Below are positions 27,784-37,311 of a DNA stretch of 64,000 nt, piece after piece. The position numbers were made by a program, and so were the translations under genes. Every line of letters begins with the position of its first letter. The stretch's first letter is position 1. Location: positions 124,001-188,000 of the forward strand of contig NZ_BDQK01000017.1 in the NCBI RefSeq assembly GCF_003864295.1, written 5' to 3'. Source of the DNA: Aphanothece sacrum FPU1 (GTDB taxonomy: Bacteria > Cyanobacteriota > Cyanobacteriia > Cyanobacteriales > Microcystaceae). The notes under the pieces were generated by a model, which saw only the letters and a list, made by a program, of their open reading frames with translations, was not told where the DNA came from and did not search any database.

Positions 27784-30696
27784 TTATTTAGCCTCCATCC
27801 AATTTTGACCCGAATGAATTTCTACTACTAAAGGAACCCTTAAACTAACCGCATTTTCCATAGTTTCTTTTATTTTCTCCTGTAATATTTTCCATTCATT
27901 GGGTGGGATTTCAAACACTAATTCATCATGCACTTGTAACAATAATCTTCCTTGATAATCTTGTAAAATCTTCTGCATTTTTACCATCGCAATTTTAATA
28001 ATATCTGCACTTGACCCCTGAATCGGTGCATTAGCAGCGGCCCGTAATAATTGAGCATCCAAATAATTTAAGTTTAATTGCTCTAAATTAATGGTATTGG
28101 GATCAGTTGCTTTTAATTGATTTAAACTTCCTGTACTAAATTGAAAATAACGTCTCCTCCCTAAAATAGTCGTCACAAAACCATTCGCGATCGCTTCTTT
28201 TTTCGTCCCTTCTAAATACTCAAATACTTGTGCATATCGTTGACGATACTTATTAATAAATTCCTTGGCTTCACTAACACTTACCCCCGCTTCTCTAGCA
28301 AATCTTTGGGCCCCCATTCCATAGATGACACCAAAGTTAATAGTTTTCCCTAAATTTCGTTCTTGTGGGGTTATTATTTCTTTATCAAATAATAGTTTAG
28401 CAGTGACACTATGAACATCTTGACTATTACGATAAGCGTCTAATAAGACGGGTTCTTGACTCAAATGTGCCAAAATTCTTAATTCAATTTGAGAATAGTC
28501 TGCTGAGACTAATAACCATCCTTGTTGGGGAACAAAAGCTTTCCTGATTTTACGAGAAAATTCAGTACGAATGGGAATATTTTGTAAGTTTGGATCAGAA
28601 GAAGATAATCTTCCTGTTGCAGTAACAGATTGATTAAAATGGGTATGAATACGTTGAGTTTTAGGATGCACTAACTCCGGTAAGGCATCCACATAAGTCG
28701 ATTTTAATTTTGATAAGGTTCGATATTCTAATATGTGATCAATAATCGGATGATCTCCTTGTAATTTTTCTAGAGTAGCATGATCAGTTGAATAACCTGT
28801 TTTAGTTTTTCGTGATTTTTTTAAATTTAATTCTAGTTTTTCAAATAAAATTTCTCCTAGTTGTTTAGGTGATCCTAAATTAAAGATTTGTCCAGCTTCT
28901 TGATAAGCTTGTTGTTCGAGTAAGTGTAAATCTTGTTCTAATTTTTGTGATAATTCCTGTAAATAGTCAGTATCAATAATAATTCCTTGATTCTCCATTT
29001 CGGCTAATACAGGTTCTAGAGGTTGTTCTAAGTCTAAAAGTAATTTCTTAAGCTCAGAAATGGAGTTTAATTCTGCAGTTAGTTTAGACACTAATAAAAA
29101 GGTTGCATAAGCATCCATTCCGCAATAATTAGCTACGGTATTAATATCTAAATAAGCAATATTTTTGCCTTTAGGAATTCCTAATTCATTATAATTGTGA
29201 GAGGTTATTCCTGATAAATATTGTTGACATAAATCACTTAGTTTATGACTTTTTTCGGGATGGAGTAAATAACTAGCCAACATGGTATCAAAAACAACTC
29301 CATCTAAATTGATTCCTTGATGACGTAAAATTAGACGATCAAATTTTGTATTTTGGAATGTTTTCGGATATTGATTACTTTCTAAAATGGGACGCAATGT
29401 ATCTAAAACTAGCTCTTTTTGTAATTGCTTTCCTTGTTTATGTCCGATAGGAATATAAGCAATATCTGTCGGTTTATTCCCCCAACAACACCCAATACCA
29501 ACTAATTCTGCATTCTTGGGATCTAATGCAGTTGTCTCTGTATCCCAAGCGACAGGATTTTCATGGTCAGTATAATTTTTAAGCTGATTAACTAATTTGT
29601 CTAAATCGCTTATTGTCAGAATAACTTGAGGATTTATTAAGGAGTTATTAGCAAATTGATTAACTTCTGCTATCGACTCTAATATAAGAGGTTGAGTGTG
29701 AAATATAGAGAGTTGCTGTGGTTCGTTAATAACAACATTTTGGGTATTGATTTGAGGTTCAATTTTAACCTCTCCTCCAAATTGCTGTTGTAATTGATTA
29801 ATCTGTTTTAAGAATTTTTTGAGTTCTAATTTTTCTAATAAAGGTTGTAAATAATTAATATCAAATCCTTGTAATTTACAGTCTTTTATGTTAACTTCAA
29901 GAGGAATATCAACTACAATTTTAGCTAGATATCGAGAATGATTTGCTTCTTCTTTTCCTTCGGCTAATTTGTTTTGAATTGCGCCTTTAATCTCATTAAG
30001 ATTTAGATAAATTTCTTCGATAGTTCCATATTGGGTTAATAGCTTAACTGCGGTCTTATCCCCAATTCCTCGGACTCCTGGAATATTATCAGATGTATCC
30101 CCACAAAGACCTTTATAATCAATTACTTGAGTTGGTTTAATACCTAATTTTTTTTGAACCTCTTCCTCTTTAAATTCCGTATAACCTTCTCCTGATGTTC
30201 CTTTAATTGCATTTCTGTCTAAATATAAAACACTAATATTTTTTTCATCATCAACTAATTGAAATAAATCTCGATCGCCACTGACAATTTTAACTTGGTA
30301 TCCTGTCTCACTTCCTTGTTTTGCTAAAGTTCCTAAAAGGTCATCTGCTTCATATCCTGGATAAGTAACAATAGTTAAATTTAAAGCGGCCAATAAGTCT
30401 TGTAAATTATTTAAATCTGGTATAAAATCTTCTGGTGTTTCTTGACGATCTGCCTTATAATTAATATCAGCTTCATGACGAAAAGTCGGTTCTGCTCTAT
30501 CAAAGGCAATAGCAAAATACTGAGGTTGTTGGGACTCAATTATCTGCAGAATAGAGTTAAGAAAGCCAAAACAAATACTGGTAGGAATTCCGGTTGAAGT
30601 ACGTAATGGGCCTTTTTTAGCTTTTCCGAAAGCGTAATAAGCTCGAAATGCTAAAGAATGACCATCAATTAGGATGAAAAGTGGGGTAGACGACAT
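27784..30696 (-). CDS. polA: DNA polymerase I
   Basis: This 970-residue three-domain repair and replication polymerase has a 5'-nuclease at residues 1-300 (DGHSLAFRAYYAF, FDRAEPTFRHE, GDRDLFQL, GVRGIGDKTA). The 3'-5' exonuclease lies around 380-570 with DTETTALDP, NTKFDRL and YCGMDAYAT, so the proofreading residues are kept, unlike in Taq-type enzymes. The polymerase domain carries SADYSQIELRILAHLS, GKTINFGVIYGMG and LLLQVHDELVFE. The length is normal for cyanobacteria. It stands as a single gene. Confidence 0.97.
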   Translation of the reverse strand: MSSTPLFILIDGHSLAFRAYYAFGKAKKGPLRTSTGIPTSICFGFLNSILQIIESQQPQYFAIAFDRAEPTFRHEADINYKADRQETPEDFIPDLNNLQDLLAALNLTIVTYPGYEADDLLGTLAKQGSETGYQVKIVSGDRDLFQLVDDEKNISVLYLDRNAIKGTSGEGYTEFKEEEVQKKLGIKPTQVIDYKGLCGDTSDNIPGVRGIGDKTAVKLLTQYGTIEEIYLNLNEIKGAIQNKLAEGKEEANHSRYLAKIVVDIPLEVNIKDCKLQGFDINYLQPLLEKLELKKFLKQINQLQQQFGGEVKIEPQINTQNVVINEPQQLSIFHTQPLILESIAEVNQFANNSLINPQVILTISDLDKLVNQLKNYTDHENPVAWDTETTALDPKNAELVGIGCCWGNKPTDIAYIPIGHKQGKQLQKELVLDTLRPILESNQYPKTFQNTKFDRLILRHQGINLDGVVFDTMLASYLLHPEKSHKLSDLCQQYLSGITSHNYNELGIPKGKNIAYLDINTVANYCGMDAYATFLLVSKLTAELNSISELKKLLLDLEQPLEPVLAEMENQGIIIDTDYLQELSQKLEQDLHLLEQQAYQEAGQIFNLGSPKQLGEILFEKLELNLKKSRKTKTGYSTDHATLEKLQGDHPIIDHILEYRTLSKLKSTYVDALPELVHPKTQRIHTHFNQSVTATGRLSSSDPNLQNIPIRTEFSRKIRKAFVPQQGWLLVSADYSQIELRILAHLSQEPVLLDAYRNSQDVHSVTAKLLFDKEIITPQERNLGKTINFGVIYGMGAQRFAREAGVSVSEAKEFINKYRQRYAQVFEYLEGTKKEAIANGFVTTILGRRRYFQFSTGSLNQLKATDPNTINLEQLNLNYLDAQLLRAAANAPIQGSSADIIKIAMVKMQKILQDYQGRLLLQVHDELVFEIPPNEWKILQEKIKETMENAVSLRVPLVVEIHSGQNWMEAK

Positions 30697-30767
30697 GATT
30701 AAACTTGAACTAAATTAACAATTTCATTAATTCTATTATAGCAATTAATGATAAGAAAAATAATTAT

Positions 30768-30956
30768 GGTTCTATCGGACTTACTATGCTAAATTAATAA
30801 TTAATGACAGACTCAAGTCTGATCCTATAAAGACTAAGTCCGCTTGCGCGGACAGCCATTCTAGGTTGCGTAGGCAACCTTTGTTTGTATAGCTTAACTC
30901 TTAAGAGTTAAGGTCTATCATTTGTAATAATTTAGCATAACTTGTTCGGTAGAACC
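30768..30956. mobile_element. Complete ~189-bp MITE-like element
   Basis: The terminal inverted repeats are GGTTCTATCGGAC (30768-30780) and GTTCGGTAGAACC (30944-30956). The flanks add AAAATAATTAT on the left and its complement on the right, making the inverted repeat over 20 bases long. Inside are GTCCGCTTGCGCGGAC and AGGTTGCGTAGGCAACC stems. It lies between the divergent polA and murT genes and probably contributes to both 5' regions. Confidence 0.8.
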
Positions 30957-31040
30957 ATAATTATTTTTGCAAAGGCAACTTAATTTTAATATTTATCGTC
31001 TGTTTATAACAATAGATTAGGAAGCAAATTAGATTAACCT

Positions 31041-32378
31041 ATGAAATTAATTGATCAGATGCGTTTAGGTTTAGCAGTTGGAGTTGCCAAAACAGTAACA
31101 GGAATTGTGCGTCAGTTAAGGTTAGGCGCAGCAAGTGTTTTACCAGGAGAAATTGCCCGTCGTGTTCATCCTAAATTGTTATCTTTACTCTGTGAACAAA
31201 TAAAACAAGGAGTCATTTTAGTTGTCGGAACTAATGGCAAAACCACCACTTCTTTATTATTACGTACTATCCTAGAAGATCTAGGCTGGAAAGTTACTCA
31301 TAATGTAACTGGAGCAAATTTAATTAATGGTTTAGTAACAGCTTTATTAAATAATACTAATTTAATTGGTCAATTAAATACTGATTATGCTATTCTAGAA
31401 GTAGATGAAAATATTTTACCTTTAGTTTTAAAAGATTGTCAACCGCGAATTATTTTAGCCTTGAATTTATTTCGAGATCAACTAGATCGTTATGGAGAAG
31501 TAGACACCATTAGTCAACGGTGGCAAGAAGCGATCGCGCCTCTTTCTGAGAATACGGTGATTATTCTCAATGCCGATGATCCAACTCTCTCCTATTTGGG
31601 ACAAAAATTAACACAAAAAGTTAGCTATTTTGGCTTAAGTGAACCCTCACTGTATCTCGAAGAAATTCCCCACGCAGTTGATTCTATTTACTGTCCCCGT
31701 TGTGGTCATCCCTTAGATTATCAAGGGGTTTATCTATCTCATTTAGGAGATTTTAACTGTCCAAGTTGTGGTTTTAATAAAAGTAAACTTGCCTTGAATA
31801 GTAAAGATTGGCCTCAAATTTTAATCGGAGTTTATAATAAATATAACACCTTAGCTGCTGGATTAGTTGCTCAAGAATTAGCCATTGAAACTCCCCAAAT
31901 TTTTAACACAGTTAAACACTTTAAAGCCGCCTTTGGGAGAGCAGAAGAATTAACTGTTGACGGCAAACATATCCGTATTTTACTTTCAAAAAATCCCGTA
32001 GGAATGAACGAAACTATTCGCGCAGTTAATGACATTAAAGCCACTGGAAAATCATCAACCACTCTACTGGTTTTAAATGATAGAATTCCTGATGGAACTG
32101 ATGTTTCTTGGATTTGGGATGTAGATACGGAAAAATTAGTCAATTTAGGCGGAAATTTAGTAGTTAGTGGTGATCGCGCCTACGACATGGGATTACGTTT
32201 AACCTATAGTCAAGACACCCTTAATTCTCCCATTAACCTAATCATCAAAGAAGACTTAAATCAAGCTATTCAAACTGCCTTAAGTTTAACTACAACGGAG
32301 GAAACCTTACACATTGTTCCCACTTACTCAGCTATGTTAGAAGTCAGGGGTATTCTAACTGGTCGTCAAATTTTGTAA
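31041..32378 (+). CDS. murT: MurT-like Mur ligase (lipid II isoglutaminyl synthase subunit)
   Basis: This 445-residue Mur ligase has an ATP loop VVGTNGKTTTSLLL near residue 60, a middle domain with LEVDENILPLVLKDCQPRIILALNLFRDQLDRYGEVD, and a four-cysteine zinc ribbon CPRCGHPLD ... CPSCGFN typical of MurT. The C-terminal DUF1727 part is present (NPVGMNETIRAV, VLNDRIPDGTDVSWIWD). With GatD, MurT amidates D-glutamate of lipid II in Gram-positive bacteria. A GatD gene is not next to it here. Confidence 0.85.
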   Translation: MKLIDQMRLGLAVGVAKTVTGIVRQLRLGAASVLPGEIARRVHPKLLSLLCEQIKQGVILVVGTNGKTTTSLLLRTILEDLGWKVTHNVTGANLINGLVTALLNNTNLIGQLNTDYAILEVDENILPLVLKDCQPRIILALNLFRDQLDRYGEVDTISQRWQEAIAPLSENTVIILNADDPTLSYLGQKLTQKVSYFGLSEPSLYLEEIPHAVDSIYCPRCGHPLDYQGVYLSHLGDFNCPSCGFNKSKLALNSKDWPQILIGVYNKYNTLAAGLVAQELAIETPQIFNTVKHFKAAFGRAEELTVDGKHIRILLSKNPVGMNETIRAVNDIKATGKSSTTLLVLNDRIPDGTDVSWIWDVDTEKLVNLGGNLVVSGDRAYDMGLRLTYSQDTLNSPINLIIKEDLNQAIQTALSLTTTEETLHIVPTYSAMLEVRGILTGRQIL

Positions 32379-32396
32379 CACTTGAGAGAAAATATT

Positions 32397-32870
32397 ATGA
32401 TTGAACAAACTGAGTCAACGACACACAAATTATATGATATAGATTATCAAATATGGTTAGAAACCACCTTAGAACAGCTTCGGAATGGTCAATATTCTGA
32501 TGTAGATTGGGAAAATTTATTAGAGGAAATAGAAGGGATGACCAGAAGTGATAAACGAGCTTTAAAAAGTCTTCTGACTCGACTATTTGAACATTTGTTA
32601 AAATTAGCCTATTGGGAATCAGAAAGGGAATATAATCAAGCAGGATGGGAAGCAGAAATTGAGAATTTTCGGATTTTAATTAAGGAATTATTGGAAGATA
32701 GTCCTAGTTTAAAACCTTATTTAAGGGAAATTTTAGATAAATCTTACCAAGATGCAGTTAAAGTTACCTACAAAAAAACTAGACTCCCCTCTAATACTTT
32801 CCCTGTCTATCCCATTGCTAATTTAGAACAGATTTTAGATGATGATTGGTTGTTCATTAATAATTTATAA
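32397..32870 (+). CDS. DUF29 domain protein
   Basis: This 157-residue protein is read from the ATG at 32397; the longer frame would need a TTG. LYDIDYQIWLETTLEQLRNGQYSDVDWENLLEEIEGMTRSDKRALKSLLTRLFEHLLKLAYW is the DUF29 signature, a helical family often multiplied in cyanobacteria. It begins 18 bases after murT, so it may share its transcript. The function is unknown. Confidence 0.87.
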   Translation: MIEQTESTTHKLYDIDYQIWLETTLEQLRNGQYSDVDWENLLEEIEGMTRSDKRALKSLLTRLFEHLLKLAYWESEREYNQAGWEAEIENFRILIKELLEDSPSLKPYLREILDKSYQDAVKVTYKKTRLPSNTFPVYPIANLEQILDDDWLFINNL

Positions 32871-33255
32871 TTTGCCCTAAAAAAGATACTTCAAAAACTA
32901 TCGGATAGAGCAAATTTTTGATTCCCCGAAACTGTAAACACTATTAACCTAATAATAATTAATTCTTTAACTGTTGTGGAAAACCCAGAGAAATCTGTGG
33001 AAAATACCCCTCATCTGTGGAAAAACCCCTAATAAGCTGTTAGACATTTAAAGTATCTATTGAGGGGGAGTGTGTAGAGGCGGGTTTGTCTAACACGCTT
33101 GTTACAATATGAAAATTTTGTTAGAAACCCGCCCCTACGGGAAGGTGGGGACAATTATATGCTCAAAAACTTTTCTAGAGGGTCGATTCTTTGTTACAGT
33201 CACTCTAGCAGGGATTATTAATTCACCAAGACGAAGGATTAACATTTATTAACTC
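32871..33255. other. Intergenic region with one inverted repeat element
   Basis: This 385-base gap holds a direct repetition of CTGTGGAAAA-like sequence (TGTGGAAAACCC, TGTGGAAAATACC, TGTGGAAAAACCC, about 32974-33028), resembling repeated TGTGGAAAA boxes, and the 65-base element at 33074-33138. A run of DnaA-like TGTGGAAAA boxes is notable but three copies without AT-rich stretches or dnaA/dnaN nearby do not make an origin. Confidence 0.5.
33074..33138. repeat. 65-bp inverted-repeat element
   Basis: GTAGAGGCGGGTTT at the left and AAACCCGCCCCTAC at the right enclose TGTCTAACACGCTTGTTACAA-type sequence. A related copy of 69 bases is at 54241-54309. It is a dispersed palindromic unit without coding sense. 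Confidence 0.75.
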
Positions 33256-33600
33256 ATGGCCCAACTTACACTAAACTTGATTCAAGGAGCTGTTACCTTT
33301 AGTTTTAGCCCAGAAGGAGCGATCGCACTCAAAGCAGAAATTGATCAATTAATGCAGAGTCTCAAAGCGAACGCCGCTAATATGACTGCAGGTGGCCGGC
33401 CAAAACCTCAAAAATCAATGGAATATCAATACACAGGACAAGTGTTTTTAGAAGTTTTTTGTAATCCGAACATATATCCTAGCCCTTTTGCGGCTAAAGT
33501 CTTATTAACGATTCGGGATGAACGGATTCGACTGACTACCGAAGCAGAATTGACCCGACTGATTGAAGATTTAGGGCAATATCTGGAGTCAACACTTTAG
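33256..33600 (+). CDS. Hypothetical cyanobacterial protein
   Basis: This 114-residue protein is not one I can assign: AQLTLNLIQGAVTFSFSPEGAIALKAEIDQLMQSLKANAANMTAGG, then QYTGQVFLEVFCNPNIYPSPFAAKVLLTIRDERIRLTTEAELTRLIEDLGQYL. It mixes beta strands and helices, with no signal peptide or membrane helix. The C-terminal half looks like a compact sandwich with an amphipathic helix. Composition and frame use fit a real gene. Confidence 0.6.
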   Translation: MAQLTLNLIQGAVTFSFSPEGAIALKAEIDQLMQSLKANAANMTAGGRPKPQKSMEYQYTGQVFLEVFCNPNIYPSPFAAKVLLTIRDERIRLTTEAELTRLIEDLGQYLESTL

Positions 33601-33710
33601 ACTTCTACAAGAAGTCTAATCTACAGAGATCCTTAACAGACTTATCATAAATGGGATTCCTACCTTAGAATTGTGTAGTAAAATAGAAAAAACTTAACAT
33701 TTTTTAAAAT

Positions 33711-33902
33711 ATGTTGATCCCTATTTTAATATTCGACGTAGCCCTAGTCGCCTGGTCGCTACATCTAATGCAGGAAGCCATTGAACAGCAGGAATTTTCC
33801 TTAATGCTGGCTGGTACTTTGGTCGCTTTAGCGGCGGCTGCTATGCTGGTGGTATATTTTTTGATGGGGAATTGTTTAAATTACTTAACCCATCTCTCAT
33901 AA
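33711..33902 (+). CDS. Small two-helix membrane protein
   Basis: This 63-residue protein has two hydrophobic helices (PILIFDVALVAWSLHLM and LAGTLVALAAAAMLVVYFLMG) split by a short charged loop (EAIEQQEFS). Small proteins of this kind are common near thylakoid or cytochrome functions in cyanobacteria, but the role cannot be named. It is followed closely by the convergent SRP RNA gene. Confidence 0.55.
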   Translation: MLIPILIFDVALVAWSLHLMQEAIEQQEFSLMLAGTLVALAAAAMLVVYFLMGNCLNYLTHLS

Positions 33903-33934
33903 TCCGTGATTGTATGCTTAGAGTATGGCAAAAA

Positions 33935-34034
33935 CAAAAAGACCCGGAGTTTACGCCTATTACAAGCATCCCGTATTGCTGCTACCTTCCGGTCCTGACA
34001 AAGTTTGGGCGTTATAATCGCGTAAGTCCGAGTC
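33935..34034 (-). ncRNA. ffs: Signal recognition particle RNA (small bacterial type, 4.5S)
   Basis: On the minus strand the RNA has the diagnostic SRP apical loop GTCAGGACCGGAAGGTAGCAGC (here GGACCGGAAGGTAGCAG at about 33978-33996). The 5' GACTCGGA and 3' TCCGGGTC ends pair as the closing stem, followed by a T-rich tail (TCTTTTTG). About 94 bases fits the short, Alu-less form. The 5' end is near 34034 and the T-rich tail reaches about 33935. It binds Ffh to target nascent membrane proteins. It lies 39 bases downstream of gatC on the same strand, with its own -10 box. Confidence 0.93.
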
Positions 34035-34041
34035 AATTGCT

Positions 34042-34047
34042 AGTATA
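34042..34047 (-). promoter_or_regulatory. -10 box of the ffs gene
   Basis: TATACT on the minus strand ends 7 bases upstream of the inferred 5' end of the SRP RNA. No good -35 hexamer is seen at the standard distance, which would fall at the gatC stop codon. Confidence 0.55.
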
Positions 34048-34072
34048 ACACACAAATCCGACTTATTAGTGA

Positions 34073-34369
34073 TTAGTCTTCATCTGTATTGAGAATTTGA
34101 GGAACCCGAAAAAAATCTCCTTCTTGAGCGGGAGCTTCCTTAAGTAAAGATTCACGATCACCATAAAGTTCAAAAGTATCTTTACGAGTAATATTACTAA
34201 GTTCAATGGCCCGAGTTGTTGGGGGGACATTTTCCGTATCTAATTGACTCAACTGCTCAAAATACTGCAAAATACTACTTAATTGACCAGCAAACTGCTC
34301 CTCTTGCTCAGTTGTAATTTCCAAACGAGCTAAATGAGCTATTTTTTCAACTTGTTGACGATCAAGCAT
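34073..34369 (-). CDS. gatC: Asp/Glu-tRNA amidotransferase subunit C
   Basis: This 98-residue small subunit of the GatCAB transamidase converts Glu-tRNA(Gln) (and Asp-tRNA(Asn)) to the amidated form. It reads [65 protein letters not shown] and then [19 protein letters not shown], all typical. It follows ycf3 by 11 bases on the same strand. Confidence 0.95.
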   Translation of the reverse strand: MLDRQQVEKIAHLARLEITTEQEEQFAGQLSSILQYFEQLSQLDTENVPPTTRAIELSNITRKDTFELYGDRESLLKEAPAQEGDFFRVPQILNTDED

Positions 34370-34380
34370 TAGTTATTCCT

Positions 34381-34902
34381 CTAGAAAAAGATATCCATTT
34401 CTGAACGTCCGGTGATTTTGAGCCAATTTTGAGCTTCAATATAATTATTAGGAGCTAACCGGATAGCTTGTTTCCAGTATTCAGCCGCTTTATCAAATAA
34501 GGCTTCAGCTTCGTTTTCTTGCCCTTCTTGTTTGGCCTTTTCTCCTTGATAATGGTAAATAACGGCAATATTATTAAGAACTGAAGGCATTTGAGGATTA
34601 AGATCAATAGATTGATAATAATAATCTAAAGCTCTTTCGTGTTCTCCATTACTGGCATGAATAATACCGATATTGTAGAGAATGTAACTGCGATCATGAG
34701 AATCTTCTTCTAAGTTTAAGGCCTCATAGTAATTATCGAGAGCTTCGGCATATTCGCCGTCAGCTTGTGCTGACATTCCATCTCGATAGTAGACAAATGC
34801 TTCTTTTGCCTTTTGGTTAGTGGGCAGAATTTTGAGAAGAATATCTGCCATTACCGTGAAGGTTTTATCGATAAAGTTATCATTACGCTGAGTTCTTGGC
34901 AT
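34381..34902 (-). CDS. ycf3: Photosystem I assembly protein Ycf3
   Basis: This 173-residue protein starts [28 protein letters not shown] as in plastids, then has three TPR repeats ([81 protein letters not shown]). It is a chaperone for assembly of photosystem I on the thylakoid surface. It leads a pair with gatC. Confidence 0.97.
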   Translation of the reverse strand: MPRTQRNDNFIDKTFTVMADILLKILPTNQKAKEAFVYYRDGMSAQADGEYAEALDNYYEALNLEEDSHDRSYILYNIGIIHASNGEHERALDYYYQSIDLNPQMPSVLNNIAVIYHYQGEKAKQEGQENEAEALFDKAAEYWKQAIRLAPNNYIEAQNWLKITGRSEMDIFF

Positions 34903-35134
34903 AGTCTTAGTGTTAGCGGTGAGATTTGATCACACTTTTGATTATACAGTTTAATCTATATTATTCATTTTTCTGAAATTGGGTACAGTTAAAGGCCATT
35001 ACTTGAACTGTTAAGTTATATTTAATCAGGGTTTGAGATTGCTTCCCTAGCGATCGCAATGACGCAAAATCTTTATTTTCAGTTCTGAGTTAGAATAGTT
35101 TTTCTAATTTTACTACTATATTCCCATATTTTAA

Positions 35135-37003
35135 GTGACTAACTTTATTTTTTTACCACCCATTTCGGAAACTTTAGAAAATCGTCTCAAGTCTCTCCCC
35201 TCCGAACCCGGAGTTTATTTAATGCGGGATATTGAAGGACAAATTCTTTATATTGGTAAGTCAAAAAAATTGCGATCGCGGGTTCGTTCTTATTTTCGAG
35301 ATTCTCAACCCCACAGTCCTCGCATTGCTTTGATGGTGCAACAAGTAAGAGATATTGAGTTTATTGTTACTGATACGGAAGCCGAGGCCTTGGCTTTAGA
35401 AGCAAATCTGATTAAAGAACATCAACCTTATTTTAATGTTTTACTCAAGGATGATAAAAAATATCCCTATGTTTGTATTACTTGGTCTGAGAATTATCCG
35501 CGCATTTTCATCACTCGTAAACGACGGTTAAATAATCCCCGCGATCGCTATTATGGCCCCTATGTGGATACTTATCTATTGCGTCGTACTTTACATTTAA
35601 TTAAGAATATTTTTCCGTTACGTCAACGCCCTAAACCATTATTTAAAGAGCGTACTTGTCTGAATTATGATATTGGTAAATGTCCAGGGGTTTGTCAAGG
35701 GTTAATCACTTCTTCTGATTATCATAAAATTGTAGAAAAAGTAGCTATGGTATTTCAGGGAAGAAGTGAAGAACTACTCAATACTTTGAAGGAACAAATG
35801 GAAAAAGCGGCCAGTGAATTAAACTTTGAACAAGCTGTATTAATTCGAGATCAAATTAATGCGCTTCAATCCCTAAATACTGAACAAAAAGTCTCTTTAT
35901 CTGATGATACTATATCACGGGATGCTATAGGATTGGCTGCCGATGATCAACATAGTTGTATTCAATTATTTCAAATTCGGGCGGGTCGTTTAGTGGGGCG
36001 TTTAGGGTTTTTTGCGGATAGTCAATCTCAATCTCCTGGCGCAATTTTACAACGGGTATTAGAAGAACATTATTGGCAAGCTGACCCCCTAGAAATTCCT
36101 AAAGAAATTTTAGTGCAATATGCCTTACCAGAGGCAGAAATTCTCACGGAATGGTTGAGCGATCGCAAGGGGCGTAAAGTGACTATTACTGTGCCTCAAC
36201 GCCAACAAAAAGCAGATTTAATTGAGATGGTGGAACGGAATGCTAATTATGAATTGGAACGTATACAAAGAACCAATTCTCGTAATTTAACTGCTTTAGA
36301 AGATTTAACCCAACTGTTAGATTTACCTGACTTACCTCGACGTATTGAAGGATATGATATTTCTCATATTCAAGGGTCAAATGCAGTAGCTTCTCAAGTG
36401 GTTTTTATTGATGGAGTTGCTGCTCAACAAAATTACCGTCATTATAAGATTAAAAATCCTAATGTGACGAGCGGTCATTCTGATGATTTTGCTAGTTTAG
36501 CTGAGGTGATTAGTCGTCGCTTTCGGGCTTATCAGAATAAATCAGAAGCAGACTTATTAAGGTTAGAAGATTATCCCGATTTAATTATGATTGATGGGGG
36601 TAAAGGACAACTTTCTTCAGTTATTAAAATATTAGAAAATATGAATATTTTCCCGCCATTACAAGTAATTAGTTTAGCTAAAAAACGAGAGGAAATCTTC
36701 TTACCAGGAGAGTCTCAACCCTTAGCAACTGATGCGGAACAACCTGGAGTTCAATTATTACGAAGAATTCGAGATGAATCTCATCGCTTTGCGGTTAGTT
36801 TTCATCGTCAACAACGACTTAAACAGAGTCGGCGATCGCGTTTAGATCAGATTCCTGGCCTCGGTTTTCAACGACAAAAAGAGTTATTAGCTCATTTTCA
36901 TTCCGTTGATTATATTCGAGAAGCTTCTTTAGCACAATTACAACAAGTATCAGGAATTGGGGAAAAATTAGCAAGAGAAATTTATAATTATTTTCATGAA
37001 TAA
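35135..37003 (+). CDS. uvrC: Excinuclease ABC subunit C
   Basis: This 622-residue nucleotide excision repair nuclease makes both cuts around the lesion with UvrB. The start is GTG ([35 protein letters not shown]). The GIY-YIG nuclease is at about residues 20-100 ([25 protein letters not shown]), a UvrB-binding UVR motif at about 205-240, the RNase H-like nuclease with [14 protein letters not shown] and [13 protein letters not shown], and two C-terminal helix-hairpin-helix units. The length is typical. A TTGGGTT...AACCCAA hairpin follows the stop. Confidence 0.96.
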   Translation: MTNFIFLPPISETLENRLKSLPSEPGVYLMRDIEGQILYIGKSKKLRSRVRSYFRDSQPHSPRIALMVQQVRDIEFIVTDTEAEALALEANLIKEHQPYFNVLLKDDKKYPYVCITWSENYPRIFITRKRRLNNPRDRYYGPYVDTYLLRRTLHLIKNIFPLRQRPKPLFKERTCLNYDIGKCPGVCQGLITSSDYHKIVEKVAMVFQGRSEELLNTLKEQMEKAASELNFEQAVLIRDQINALQSLNTEQKVSLSDDTISRDAIGLAADDQHSCIQLFQIRAGRLVGRLGFFADSQSQSPGAILQRVLEEHYWQADPLEIPKEILVQYALPEAEILTEWLSDRKGRKVTITVPQRQQKADLIEMVERNANYELERIQRTNSRNLTALEDLTQLLDLPDLPRRIEGYDISHIQGSNAVASQVVFIDGVAAQQNYRHYKIKNPNVTSGHSDDFASLAEVISRRFRAYQNKSEADLLRLEDYPDLIMIDGGKGQLSSVIKILENMNIFPPLQVISLAKKREEIFLPGESQPLATDAEQPGVQLLRRIRDESHRFAVSFHRQQRLKQSRRSRLDQIPGLGFQRQKELLAHFHSVDYIREASLAQLQQVSGIGEKLAREIYNYFHE

Positions 37004-37042
37004 ATTGTAGGTTGGGTTGAGGCACGAAACCCAACAAATATT

Positions 37043-37232
37043 GTTCTACCGGACAAGTTATGTTAAATCAACGTCTACACCACAGACCTTATGTCTGATA
37101 CTATAGAAACAAAGCCTCCCTTCGTCCGGCTAAATTAAACCCGCGTAGGCGGGTTTTGTTTTTATAGCTTAACTCTGAGCGGGTTTAAGCCCATAATTTC
37201 TAATAGTTTTACATACTAGGTTCGGTAGAACC
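37043..37232. mobile_element. Complete ~190-bp MITE-like element
   Basis: It is bounded by GTTCTACCGGAC on the left and GTTCGGTAGAACC on the right. It is close to the reverse complement of the copy at 4856-5044, including TTAACATAACTTGT/ACAAGTTATGTTAA and AATTTCTAATAGTTTTACATA blocks. The GCCTCCC.. stem is weakened here (ccttcgtccggc), while CCCGCGTAGGCGGG is intact. It fills most of the 308-base gap between uvrC and the transporter gene. Confidence 0.8.
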
Positions 37233-37311
37233 TAATTTATGAGATTATAAGAAAAGTTACATAATGTTTTATTTATGTCAAGTCAAGTAAAATTAAGGTA
37301 ATAAAATTCCT

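Noticed and set aside
32974-33028. Replication origin, from TGTGGAAAA boxes
   Set aside because: Three partial DnaA-box-like words without dnaA/dnaN, an unwinding region or strand switch are not enough.
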